A DNA stretch of 14,027 nucleotides from positions 5,447 to 19,473 of the forward strand of contig DEAO01000029.1 in assembly GCA_002348725.1 (NCBI GenBank), written 5' to 3'. Numbering within the stretch: the first letter of the stretch is position 1; each line of letters opens with the position of its first letter. Below, one piece after another: positions 1-7,070 of this stretch. The translations under genes were made by a program, and so were the position numbers. The notes below the pieces were generated by a model. The model did not search any database and was not told the origin of the DNA. It saw nothing but the letters and a program-made list of their open reading frames with translations. This DNA is from Fidelibacterota bacterium UBA2980. GTDB lineage: Bacteria > Fidelibacterota > Marinisomatia > Marinisomatales > Marinisomataceae.

Positions 1-627
1 TCTACTGGATATAATTTTAATGCCGATGAATTTAAATTAGGTAAAATCAACACTTCATTACGTAGCCAAGTAAAAAATGGAGTGTCAGTTGACATCAATT
101 TTACACATGACCCATATAAATTTGATAAAGAAAACAATATTAGAATTAATGAATTAGACAGATCACCAAGAATGGTTTCAGCTAGATTAGCAACAAACTT
201 TAATCTAAACAGAAAATCAAATAATGAAGCAAACGAAGAAAAAGAATTTAGTGATGACACAAAAAAATTTATTAATGATTTATCAACAACTAATTGGAGT
301 TCAAGAATTGGTGTGAGCTATACTATTAATAAATTTAATCCATCAAATATTACTAAAAATTTTTGGATCAATACAAATACATCAATTAATATAACGCAAA
401 ATTGGAAACTAAATTATAATGCACGTTTTAATGCAAGGGATAAATCTATTATTAGGCACAATGTTACTCTTTATAGAGAGATTGATTGTTGGGAATTTTT
501 TGTAGATTGGACACCAAATGGATACGCAAAAGGTCTGTACTTTAGGCTAAATTTGAAATCCGACATACTTCAAGATTTAAAAGTTGAGCGTAGACAAGGG
601 CTATATAGCAATCGATCAAATTTTTAG
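1..627 (+). CDS. LptD-like outer-membrane LPS assembly protein, C-terminal part (5' end outside the window)
   Basis: The reading frame is open from base 1 to the TAG at 625-627, so this is the last 208 residues of a longer protein; a GTG at base 82 is internal and not the start. The sequence alternates polar and hydrophobic residues in short strands rich in Asn, Thr, Tyr and Trp, as in an outer-membrane beta-barrel. Its end has a Cys-Trp-Glu followed by a DWTPNG turn, then YFRLNLKSDILQDLKVERR. This resembles the C-terminus of the LptD-like proteins of Bacteroidetes and relatives, where a HCWE-type strand is followed by a closing strand ending in LQDLK(I/L)E(K/R)R. LptD inserts lipopolysaccharide into the outer leaflet. 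The call rests on the remembered C-terminal pattern only; another large barrel protein is possible. The next gene, hisS, starts 35 nt downstream on the same strand. Confidence 0.7.
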   Translation, partial: STGYNFNADEFKLGKINTSLRSQVKNGVSVDINFTHDPYKFDKENNIRINELDRSPRMVSARLATNFNLNRKSNNEANEEKEFSDDTKKFINDLSTTNWSSRIGVSYTINKFNPSNITKNFWINTNTSINITQNWKLNYNARFNARDKSIIRHNVTLYREIDCWEFFVDWTPNGYAKGLYFRLNLKSDILQDLKVERRQGLYSNRSNF

Positions 628-662
628 GTGTTATTGCTTAAAAAAATTATTAATGTTGTTTT

Positions 663-1892
663 GTGAAATCTAAATACCAAAAAATAAAAGGTACATTTGA
701 TATTCTTCCTCCTGAGACTGAGGTTTGGCAGCATATTGAATCTACTGTTCATAGTGTATGCCAACAATTTAGTTTCCAAGAAATTCGCACTCCTGCAATG
801 GAGTCGGTTGATTTATTCAAGAGAAATATTGGAGATGAAACTGATGTGTCTAAAGAAATGTTTGTTTGGGAAGACCAATCAGGAAAAGAAATATCTTTAA
901 AACCAGAAATGACAGCTCCTGTTGTCAGGGCTTATATAGAATCAGGGTTTTTTAGAAAATATCCATTATGCAAATTGTATTATATTGATTCATTCTTTAG
1001 AAGAGAGAAGCCTCAAAAAGGAAGGCAAAGGCAATTTAATCAATTTGGAGTGGAAGCATTTGGAACAAAAAACAGTGAACAAGATGCAGAAATAATACTT
1101 ATTGCAAAACAAATTTTAAAAAAATTAGATATTAATAATACAAATCTAATGATTAATAATATTGGAGATTCAAATACAAGATCTAAATATGAATCAAAGC
1201 TTAAAACATATTTCAATGATCATAAAAATAGCTTATCAGAACTTTCTAAAATAAGACTTGAAAAAAATCCAATGCGAATTTTGGATAGTAAAGAAAAAGA
1301 AGATCAAACAATTATTGAAAATGCTCCGTTGATTAGAGATTTATTATCAAAAGAAGAAAAAGAACATTTTAACGCAGTATTAAAACACTTGAAGGGACTT
1401 GGAATTGATTACAATGAAAATCCACACCTTGTTCGTGGACTAGACTACTATAATGGAACAACATTCGAAATTACCACACAAAGTGAAGGTTCTCAAAATG
1501 CACTATGTGGTGGAGGTAGATATGATTCTTTAGTTCAAAAAATGGGTGGGCCAGAAACTCCTGCTGTTGGCTTTGCTGCAGGCATTGAAAGAATTATTTT
1601 AGAAGCGAAACAAGAATTAGGTGAAAACCATATTGATATTTATATCAGTTGCAATGATGAAAAATATATATCAAAAGGATTTAATATTATTTATGATCTT
1701 ATTGAAAACGGATACAAAATATTTTTTGATACAAATAAGAAAAATATAAAAAATCAAATTAAAGACGCTGTTAAAAGCAATGCAAAATTTATGATTGCTA
1801 TCAATGAAACAATAACTGTTAAAAATCTACTATCTAAAAAAGAAAAAAATGTTTCAGAAGGCGAAATTCTTGCTTTTTTAAAGAACCAATAA
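663..1892 (+). CDS. hisS: Histidyl-tRNA synthetase
   Basis: This cytoplasmic class II enzyme attaches histidine to tRNA-His using ATP. At 409 residues it has the usual bacterial length. Visible landmarks are the N-terminal GTFDILPPE (10-18), the LKPEMTAPVVRAY stretch (79-91), motif 2 with FRREKPQKGRQRQFNQFG (112-129), the histidine-binding LVRGLDYYNGTTFEI (256-270), the CGGGRYDSL loop (282-290), and motif 3 AVGFAAGIERI (301-311). Residues from about 322 onward form the alpha/beta anticodon-binding domain. The start is GTG at 663: an in-frame TAA lies at 651-653, and the next in-frame ATG, residue 66 or the earlier residue 46, would remove the N-terminal motif. No Shine-Dalgarno is visible. 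The stop codon sits on the edge of a perfect 30-bp palindrome. It is probably transcribed with the upstream lptD-like gene. Confidence 0.97.
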   Translation: MKSKYQKIKGTFDILPPETEVWQHIESTVHSVCQQFSFQEIRTPAMESVDLFKRNIGDETDVSKEMFVWEDQSGKEISLKPEMTAPVVRAYIESGFFRKYPLCKLYYIDSFFRREKPQKGRQRQFNQFGVEAFGTKNSEQDAEIILIAKQILKKLDINNTNLMINNIGDSNTRSKYESKLKTYFNDHKNSLSELSKIRLEKNPMRILDSKEKEDQTIIENAPLIRDLLSKEEKEHFNAVLKHLKGLGIDYNENPHLVRGLDYYNGTTFEITTQSEGSQNALCGGGRYDSLVQKMGGPETPAVGFAAGIERIILEAKQELGENHIDIYISCNDEKYISKGFNIIYDLIENGYKIFFDTNKKNIKNQIKDAVKSNAKFMIAINETITVKNLLSKKEKNVSEGEILAFLKNQ

Positions 1893-1920
1893 TTTATATA
1901 TATAATTATATATATAAATT
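1891..1920. repeat. Perfect 30-bp AT-only palindrome on the hisS stop codon (possible weak terminator or protein site)
   Basis: Bases 1891-1920 equal their own reverse complement at every position: each 15-base arm reads AATTTATATATATAA. The last two bases of the hisS stop codon lie in the left arm. The right arm runs directly into three more T bases, giving TTTTT at 1919-1923. As RNA it could form a long A-U hairpin ending hisS transcription, but a stem with no G-C pair is poor for an intrinsic terminator. As DNA it could be a symmetric binding site or an easily melted or extruded element just upstream of the topA promoter. Its function is not shown by the sequence. Confidence 0.6.
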
Positions 1921-1921
1921 T

Positions 1922-1949
1922 TTGACAATTATTATACAAAGAGTGTAAG
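1922..1949 (+). promoter_or_regulatory. Candidate sigma-70-type promoter for topA-ccmH-glyS-BI1
   Basis: A perfect -35 TTGACA lies at 1922-1927, followed after 16 bp by TGTAAG (1944-1949), four of six to the -10 consensus. The -10 is weak on its own, but the TBDR promoter at 6942-6969 has the same TTGACA, the same 16-bp spacing and nearly the same -10 region (TATAAGTT against TGTAAGTT). Initiation about seven bases downstream would be near 1956, leaving a leader of only about 7 nt before the topA ATG. That would fit the lack of a Shine-Dalgarno at topA. Confidence 0.5.
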
Positions 1950-1965
1950 TTGAACACCTAAAATG
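1950..1965 (+). promoter_or_regulatory. Start-codon context TTGAACACCTAAAATG, near-copy of the ggt start
   Basis: The 16 bases ending in the topA ATG match those ending in the ggt ATG (9958-9973) at 14 positions; shared form TTRAACACCTRAAATG. Neither start has a Shine-Dalgarno. The motif lies where transcription from the candidate topA promoter would begin. It may be a transcription-start or short-leader translation element; the role is inferred. Confidence 0.4.
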
Positions 1966-4395
1966 GCAAATCAAGAAAAATTACTAATAATTGTTGAGTC
2001 ACCATCTAAAACAAAAACAATTAGCAAATACGTAGACCATGCAAAAGTGATAGCTAGCATTGGTCATTTCAAAGACTTACCTAAAAAAGAGTTAGGTATT
2101 GATATCGAAAAAGATTTTGCAATGAATGTTCAAACTTTAAGTGATCGAAAAAAGTTTATTACTGAATTAAAAAATGAAACTAAAAATGCTGATCGTATTC
2201 TAATTGCAACAGACCCAGATAGAGAGGGAGAAGCAATTGCAGCACATATTGCAGAAGAAATAGATAAAGATATTGAACGTGTCGAGTTTACAGAAATAAC
2301 AAAGAATGCTGTTACGCAGGCAATAGCAAACAGCAGAACAATTAATTATGCATTAGTTGACGCTCAAAAAGCAAGGCGTGCAATAGATAGATTAGTTGGA
2401 TTTAAATTTTCTCCTGTATTGTGGCAAACTCTAAGAAACCTCAAGCAAAAGGGGTTGTCTGCTGGAAGAGTACAATCAGTGGCATTGAAAATGTTAGTAG
2501 AAAGAGAGAAAGAACGTAATCGCTTTGTTGAAAATAAATTTTTTGCTATAGAAGCAACTCTTTTTGAAGAAAAAAACAAAGAAGAATTCAAAGCAAAATT
2601 GGTTAGCTATGATGGTAATGCAGTTGCAACAAATGAAGATTTTGGAAAGTTTGAAAGTGGATTAAAAAATAAAGATTTGCTTTTAATTGATGATAAAAAA
2701 GCAAAAGATATTAAAAAAGAAAGCGGAGAGAATAGCTGGGATATTTCAGATATTGAGTCCAAACCAACTTCAAGCTCTGCTCCACCACCATTCACTACTA
2801 GCACTCTTCAACAAGATGCTTCACGAAGATTTGGATATTCACCAAAAAGAACTATGGTGATTGCACAAAAATTATATGAAAAAGGGTTTATAACCTATAT
2901 GAGAACTGATTCTACTCATTTATCAACAGAAGCATTAGCCGCTGCAAAAGATTTTGTTGAAAATAAATTTGGGAAAGAATTTATTCCTGAAGCAGCCAAT
3001 GTATATAAAACAAAAGTGGTAAATGCACAAGAGGCTCATGAAGCAATTAGGCCTGCAGGACGCAATTTTAAACAAACAAATGAAATGTCAGGATTGGATA
3101 AAGATGAGTTACAATTATATGATTTAATTCTGAATCGTACTTTGGCATCACAAATGAAACCTGCTCAATATATTCGCACAAATGTTACTATTATAAACGG
3201 AAAATCAGTGTATAAAGCAAGTGGAAATGTAACAAAATTTAAAGGGTATACTGCCGCATATGAACAAGCATTAGGGCGTAATCAGAAAAATGCTATTAAT
3301 TCACTTCCTAAACTTTCAGATGATTCTATTATTAACCACAAAGAAATAACATCAGAAGAAAAAAGTACTACTCCACCTAGACGACTATCTGAAGCAATGC
3401 TAGTCAAAGAAATGGAATCAAGAGGAATTGGTCGTCCTTCAACATATTCATCTATATTAGATCGTATTGTTAAAAAAGAATATGTTATTAAAAAAAATAA
3501 AACTCTTATTCCAACGTTCATTGGGATCGCAGTAACACAGCTATTAGAAAATCATTACTTAGATCTTTTTAATGAAAAATTCACAGCAGCACTAGAAAGA
3601 AGATTGGATGCCATTGCTTCATCAGATGAAACCTATTTAGATGTTTTAAAATCATTTTATTATGGTACTGGATCATATGAAGGAGTAGAAAAATTATTAG
3701 AAGCAGAAGTAGACATTAAAAAAGCATGTGGAGTTCCTATTTCAGATGGAATGGAAATTAGAATCGGTCAGTATGGGCCATTTATTGAAAATAATGGAAA
3801 TAATATTTCTATTCCTCAAGATTTGTTTCTAGGGGATTTAAATAAAAAAGCAGTTGATGATCTTATCGGATTTCAAGAACAAGATAATGTGATTGGTAAG
3901 AATAAGGACGGTGAAAATATATTGTTAAAAGTAGGTCGATATGGACCTTACATTGAACTAGAGTCTTCAAAAACTAGAAAATCAATCCCTAAAAGTATTG
4001 GCATAGAAAATGTTACTGAACAAATTGCAAATGATTTGCTTGGTCTACCAAAAAAATTAGGACAGCACCCTGAAACTAATGAAGATGTATTTGTTGATTT
4101 TGGTCGATATGGACCATATGTAAAATGTGGAAAAACAAATGCTTCAATGAAGGCAAATGATAACCCGCTATCTATTACACTAGAAGAAGCTGTAGAACTA
4201 ATAAAAAATAGAAAAGCAAAATTTGAACCAAGAGTTGTAGGCACCAATCCAGAAACCAATAAAGAAGTTTTAATAAAAATTGGCCGATTTGGACCCTATG
4301 TTACAGATGGCAAAAAAAATGTATCATTAAAAGGTTATGATTTAGATAATATACAATTAGAAGAATGTCTTAAATTATTATCAGAAAAAAAATAG
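1963..4395 (+). CDS. topA: DNA topoisomerase I (type IA)
   Basis: This enzyme relaxes negative supercoils through a transient single-strand break with a 5'-phosphotyrosine link. The N-terminal Toprim domain shows LLIIVESPSKTKTI (7-20, catalytic Glu12) and the metal-binding DPDREGE (84-90). SAGRVQSVAL (166-175) belongs to the central core. The active tyrosine is Tyr312 in ITYMRTDSTHLS (310-321), and RGIGRPSTYSSIL (487-499) completes the conserved core. The C-terminus carries four Toprim-associated repeats with the G(R/Q)(Y/F)GP(Y/F) signature near 602-607, 658-663, 714-719 and 774-779. It has no Cys4 zinc ribbons, unlike E. coli TopA. Length is 810 residues, and all catalytic residues seen are intact. 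The start ATG is placed eight codons before the VESPSK motif. The stop TAG overlaps the ccmH GTG by one base (TAGTG), so ccmH translation is probably coupled. Confidence 0.97.
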   Translation: MANQEKLLIIVESPSKTKTISKYVDHAKVIASIGHFKDLPKKELGIDIEKDFAMNVQTLSDRKKFITELKNETKNADRILIATDPDREGEAIAAHIAEEIDKDIERVEFTEITKNAVTQAIANSRTINYALVDAQKARRAIDRLVGFKFSPVLWQTLRNLKQKGLSAGRVQSVALKMLVEREKERNRFVENKFFAIEATLFEEKNKEEFKAKLVSYDGNAVATNEDFGKFESGLKNKDLLLIDDKKAKDIKKESGENSWDISDIESKPTSSSAPPPFTTSTLQQDASRRFGYSPKRTMVIAQKLYEKGFITYMRTDSTHLSTEALAAAKDFVENKFGKEFIPEAANVYKTKVVNAQEAHEAIRPAGRNFKQTNEMSGLDKDELQLYDLILNRTLASQMKPAQYIRTNVTIINGKSVYKASGNVTKFKGYTAAYEQALGRNQKNAINSLPKLSDDSIINHKEITSEEKSTTPPRRLSEAMLVKEMESRGIGRPSTYSSILDRIVKKEYVIKKNKTLIPTFIGIAVTQLLENHYLDLFNEKFTAALERRLDAIASSDETYLDVLKSFYYGTGSYEGVEKLLEAEVDIKKACGVPISDGMEIRIGQYGPFIENNGNNISIPQDLFLGDLNKKAVDDLIGFQEQDNVIGKNKDGENILLKVGRYGPYIELESSKTRKSIPKSIGIENVTEQIANDLLGLPKKLGQHPETNEDVFVDFGRYGPYVKCGKTNASMKANDNPLSITLEEAVELIKNRKAKFEPRVVGTNPETNKEVLIKIGRFGPYVTDGKKNVSLKGYDLDNIQLEECLKLLSEKK

Positions 4396-4745
4396 TGAAA
4401 CAAGCATTATTACTTATTCCTATAATTAGTATCCTTTTTGGTTATCAAACTTCTATAGAAGAACGACTATACAAGCTTAATCGTGAACTAATGTGCCCAA
4501 TATGTGAAGGGCTAACATTGGAACAATCTCAATCCAAAGTTGCAATTGACATGAGAGAAGAAATAAAAAAAATGGTTATCAAGGGAATGAATGATCAAGA
4601 AATTAAGAATTATTATGTAGAAAAATATGGAGTTATTATTCTTGCAGATCCACCTGCAACTGGATTCAATTTATTAATGTGGATTATTCCAATTATTTTT
4701 GGATTATTTGGTATAACAATATTATACAAGTATTTTTTCAACTAA
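4395..4745 (+). CDS. ccmH: Cytochrome c maturation protein CcmH (CcmH/CycL/Ccl2 family)
   Basis: CcmH is a membrane-anchored periplasmic thiol-redox protein that helps reduce or hand over the apocytochrome CXXC heme site during c-type cytochrome maturation. The 116-residue protein has an N-terminal hydrophobic signal segment (about 3-16), the redox motif CPIC (34-37) within LNRELMCPICEGLTLEQSQS, and a helical stretch ending in YYVEKYGVIILADPP (73-87). A C-terminal membrane segment lies at about 92-113. This order of signal, LRCxxCQ-like motif, three-helix domain and tail anchor is that of the small CcmH form, without the TPR domain (CcmI) fused in some proteobacterial versions. The start GTG lies inside the topA stop region. 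No other ccm gene is in the window, so it appears separated from a full maturation operon and travels with topA and glyS. Confidence 0.88.
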   Translation: MKQALLLIPIISILFGYQTSIEERLYKLNRELMCPICEGLTLEQSQSKVAIDMREEIKKMVIKGMNDQEIKNYYVEKYGVIILADPPATGFNLLMWIIPIIFGLFGITILYKYFFN

Positions 4746-4754
4746 ATTGTTCTA

Positions 4755-6185
4755 ATGAGCGAAAAACATCTAGATAAAATTATCTCCCTATGTAAAAGAA
4801 GAGGATTTGTGTTTCCAAATTCTGAAATCTATGGAGGATTAAAAGCATCTTATGATTATGGCCCAATGGGAGTAGCATTAAAAAAATCTATCTCAGATTT
4901 GTGGTGGGAAGAAATGACCCAAAGACATCAAAATATTGTTGGGATAGATAGTTCTATCATGGTCCACCCTGATGTCTGGAAAGCAAGTGGACATGTAGAT
5001 AATTTTAATGACCCAATGACAGATAATAAGGATAGTAAAAAAAGATATCGCGTGGATGACCTTTTATCACAACAAAAAGATAAAGTGATCAATGCATTGT
5101 GTAAAGCTTTAACTGTAAAACACAGCAACGATGATACTATTTTTGAATCTCTCGCTCACAGACTCCTTGAGAAAGGAAAAGATGGGGATGGATTATTAGA
5201 AGATGCAGGAGTAGTAGACCCTCACTCAGGAACAGTTGGTAAATGGACAATTCCAATACAATTTAATCTAATGTTTAAAACTGATGCTGGCCCTTCTGAA
5301 AAAAGTGGTAAAGAAATTTATTTACGTCCAGAAACAGCTCAAGGAATATTTATTAATTATCTTCTCATTCAAAACAGCATGAGGCTCAAAGTACCATTTG
5401 GTATTGCACAAATTGGAAAAGCATTTCGTAATGAAATAGTAGCTAGAAACTTTATTTTTAGAACAAGAGAATTTGAACAAATGGAGATGCAATATTTTGT
5501 GAATCCTAAAGAAGATGTAAAACATGTTGAAGAATGGAAAGAAAAACGATTTAATTTTTATATAGACAAGCTCGCAATTGATAAATCCAATCTTCAATTC
5601 CATCAACATGGAGAATCAGAATTAGCTCATTATGCGAAAGACGCATATGATATTCAATATAAATTTCCATTTGGTTGGGGTGAAATTGAAGGAATTCATA
5701 ATAGAACTGATTTTGATTTAACACAACACGAAGAGTTATCTGGAAAAAATATGACTTATTTTGATGCAAGTGAAAATGATAAATACCATCCATATATCAT
5801 TGAAACGTCTTGTGGGTTAAATAGAATATTGCTAATGGTCCTATGCAATGCATACTTTGAAGACACAAAAAATGACAGGGTTGTATTGAAGCTTCCTTTT
5901 GAATTAGCACCAAATAAGGCTGTAATCTGTCCTTTAGTGAAAAAAGATGGGTTGCCAGAAAGAGCAATAAAGATTTTTGAGGAATTAAATAAGCAATATT
6001 CGTGTATTTATGACGAACAAGGCTCTATTGGAAAACGTTATTATCGTCAAGATGAAGCAGGTACTCCTTTTGGCATTACTATTGATCATCAAACATTGGA
6101 AGATAATACCGTCACTATCAGAGAAAGAGACTCTATGAAACAAACTAGAGTTAATGAAGACCAAATTCTTAATTTATTAAAATAG
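4755..6185 (+). CDS. glyS: Glycyl-tRNA synthetase, alpha2 (single-chain) type
   Basis: This class II enzyme charges tRNA-Gly with glycine. It is the homodimeric one-chain type, not the alpha2beta2 GlyQ/GlyS type of E. coli. Markers are the N-terminal LCKRRGFVFPNSEIYGG (12-28) and YDYGPMG (33-39), YLRPETAQGIF (189-199), motif 2 around FRNEIVARNFIFRTREFEQ (224-242), and motif 3 ETSCGLNRILL (350-360). The C-terminal anticodon-binding domain includes KRYYRQDEAGTPFGITID (427-444) followed by TVTIRERD (452-459). Length is 476 residues, normal for the type. It starts 9 nt after ccmH with no Shine-Dalgarno, and its stop is 3 nt before the next gene, which indicates one polycistronic mRNA. Confidence 0.97.
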   Translation: MSEKHLDKIISLCKRRGFVFPNSEIYGGLKASYDYGPMGVALKKSISDLWWEEMTQRHQNIVGIDSSIMVHPDVWKASGHVDNFNDPMTDNKDSKKRYRVDDLLSQQKDKVINALCKALTVKHSNDDTIFESLAHRLLEKGKDGDGLLEDAGVVDPHSGTVGKWTIPIQFNLMFKTDAGPSEKSGKEIYLRPETAQGIFINYLLIQNSMRLKVPFGIAQIGKAFRNEIVARNFIFRTREFEQMEMQYFVNPKEDVKHVEEWKEKRFNFYIDKLAIDKSNLQFHQHGESELAHYAKDAYDIQYKFPFGWGEIEGIHNRTDFDLTQHEELSGKNMTYFDASENDKYHPYIIETSCGLNRILLMVLCNAYFEDTKNDRVVLKLPFELAPNKAVICPLVKKDGLPERAIKIFEELNKQYSCIYDEQGSIGKRYYRQDEAGTPFGITIDHQTLEDNTVTIRERDSMKQTRVNEDQILNLLK

Positions 6186-6188
6186 ATA

Positions 6189-6920
6189 ATGATGAGATCA
6201 GGCAATCCAGCTCTCAATAGAAACACATTTTTAAATACAAGAACTGTATCTGGCGATCAAGCGATGACAATTGATGGCACAGTCAATAAAACATCTTTAT
6301 GTCTATTGTTGCTTATGACAAGCGCAATTTATACGTGGAATAATCCAGCATTGTCTGCTGCGCTATTTTTCCCAATAATGATTGGAACATTTATTTTGTT
6401 ACTTATAACGCTATTTAACAAAAAAATAGCTCCATTTACTGTTCCAATGTACTGTTTGTTAGAGGGAGCTCTCCTCGGAGGAATTTCAGCATTGGCTGAT
6501 GCAATGTATCCTGGAGTTGCAAATCAAGCAATATGTCTTACATTTGGTATTCTTGCTGCCCTTCTTATGCTCTATAAGAGCAAAATGATTGCTGTTACTG
6601 ATAATTTTAGATTAGGTATATTTTCAGCCACATTTGGCATTTTTATCGTCTATATGTTAAACATTGTTTTATCTTTATTTGGGGTATCATTTATGGGGCC
6701 ATTATTTGGAAACGGTACGATTGGAATCGTATTTTCTCTGTTTGTAATAGGGATTGCAGCATTCAATTTAGTGTTAGACTTTGATTTTATCGAACACGGA
6801 GCTGAACAAGGTGCACCAAAATATATGGAGTGGTATGGGGCATTTGGGCTGATGATTACACTTATATGGCTTTATATTGAAATTCTTAATCTATTAATGA
6901 AATTAAGAAGTAGAAGATAA
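6189..6920 (+). CDS. Bax inhibitor-1/YccA-family integral membrane protein
   Basis: This is a 243-residue multi-pass membrane protein. A short polar N-terminus (MMRSGNPALNRNTF) precedes seven likely membrane helices near 34-50, 56-76, 84-104, 111-129, 142-164, 176-196 and 216-238. Between the last two, LDFDFIEHGAEQGAPKYMEWYGAFG (split 196-208 and 209-220) matches the bacterial BI-1 branch with an acidic DxDFIE turn. BI-1-family proteins include calcium-leak channels such as B. subtilis YetJ, and E. coli YccA modulates the FtsH protease; which role applies here is unknown. Two ATG codons lie in tandem (6189 and 6192), and either could be the start. It follows glyS by 3 nt and probably ends the topA operon. 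Confidence 0.88.
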   Translation: MMRSGNPALNRNTFLNTRTVSGDQAMTIDGTVNKTSLCLLLLMTSAIYTWNNPALSAALFFPIMIGTFILLLITLFNKKIAPFTVPMYCLLEGALLGGISALADAMYPGVANQAICLTFGILAALLMLYKSKMIAVTDNFRLGIFSATFGIFIVYMLNIVLSLFGVSFMGPLFGNGTIGIVFSLFVIGIAAFNLVLDFDFIEHGAEQGAPKYMEWYGAFGLMITLIWLYIEILNLLMKLRSRR

Positions 6921-6935
6921 AATTCTCTTCTCTTT
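6908..6935 (+). terminator. Weak hairpin at the end of the BI-1/YccA gene (possible terminator)
   Basis: AAGTAGAAGA (6908-6917) can pair with TCTTCTCTTT (6926-6935), with one mismatch and one G-U pair, around an 8-base loop that includes the stop codon. The right arm is followed by AAAAC and not by a T run, so termination would be weak. It is the only candidate between this gene and the TBDR promoter. Confidence 0.25.
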
Positions 6936-6941
6936 AAAACA

Positions 6942-6969
6942 TTGACATTCACCCCTTCTTTCCTATAAG
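6942..6969 (+). promoter_or_regulatory. Sigma-70-type promoter of the TonB-dependent receptor gene
   Basis: The -35 TTGACA (6942-6947) is perfect, and the -10 TATAAG (6964-6969) matches five of six bases with a 16-bp spacer. Transcription would begin near 6976, giving a leader of about 95 nt before the preferred start codon at 7071. This is the best promoter in the window and fits the strong expression suggested by the gene's composition. Confidence 0.65.
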
Positions 6970-6978
6970 TTATGCAAA

Positions 6979-7008
6979 CTAAGGGTAAAGTACCCCAAGC
7001 TAAGGGTA
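6979..7008 (+). promoter_or_regulatory. Direct 9-mer repeat with competing small hairpins in the TBDR leader
   Basis: CTAAGGGTA occurs at 6979-6987 and again at 7000-7008, 21 bp apart, about two helical turns. Between the copies, TACCC (6991-6995) can pair with GGGTA of the first copy (6983-6987, loop of 3) or of the second copy (7004-7008, loop of 8), but not both. The block lies just downstream of the predicted transcription start. It could be a dimeric repressor operator or a small leader-RNA switch. It matches no riboswitch class that I recognise, and it is too short for the large known ones. Confidence 0.45.
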
Positions 7009-7070
7009 CATTCCTTATTAGAGATAAATAAATATTTTAGTTAAATATGTACATAAAAAAAGGAAAAACA

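Noticed and set aside
82..627. GTG at 82 as the start of a 181-residue protein
   Set aside because: The frame is open back to base 1 and the upstream residues have the same beta-barrel character, so this is the interior of a longer gene.
3948..4259. 103-residue open frame on the minus strand inside topA
   Set aside because: It lies fully antisense to the conserved C-terminal repeats of topA, has no ribosome site, and resembles no protein I know; such frames are common opposite Asn- and Lys-rich coding sequence.
3757..4320. DNA repeats with GG(T/C)CGATATGGACC-like units
   Set aside because: They encode the known repeated G(R/Q)(Y/F)GP(Y/F) motifs of the topoisomerase C-terminal domain and are protein repeats, not a mobile or CRISPR element.
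4374..4392. A-rich run at the end of topA as a frameshift or slippage site
   Set aside because: It only encodes the terminal Ser-Glu-Lys-Lys; the following gene has its own GTG at TAGTG, and no stimulating structure is visible.
5322..5793. Two overlapping minus-strand open frames (95 and 80 residues) inside glyS
   Set aside because: They are antisense to highly conserved synthetase motifs, rich in Phe, Ile and Tyr as expected for the reverse of AT-rich coding DNA, and have no start signals.
7047..7070. Upstream in-frame ATG as the TBDR start
   Set aside because: It lacks a ribosome site, would put a charged stretch before the signal peptide, and the ATG at 7071 has AGGA at good spacing.
6921..7070. 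Known riboswitch (for example cobalamin) before the TBDR gene
   Set aside because: The leader of about 95 nt is too short for a cobalamin riboswitch and shows none of its conserved boxes; only small AT-rich hairpins and the 9-mer repeat are present.
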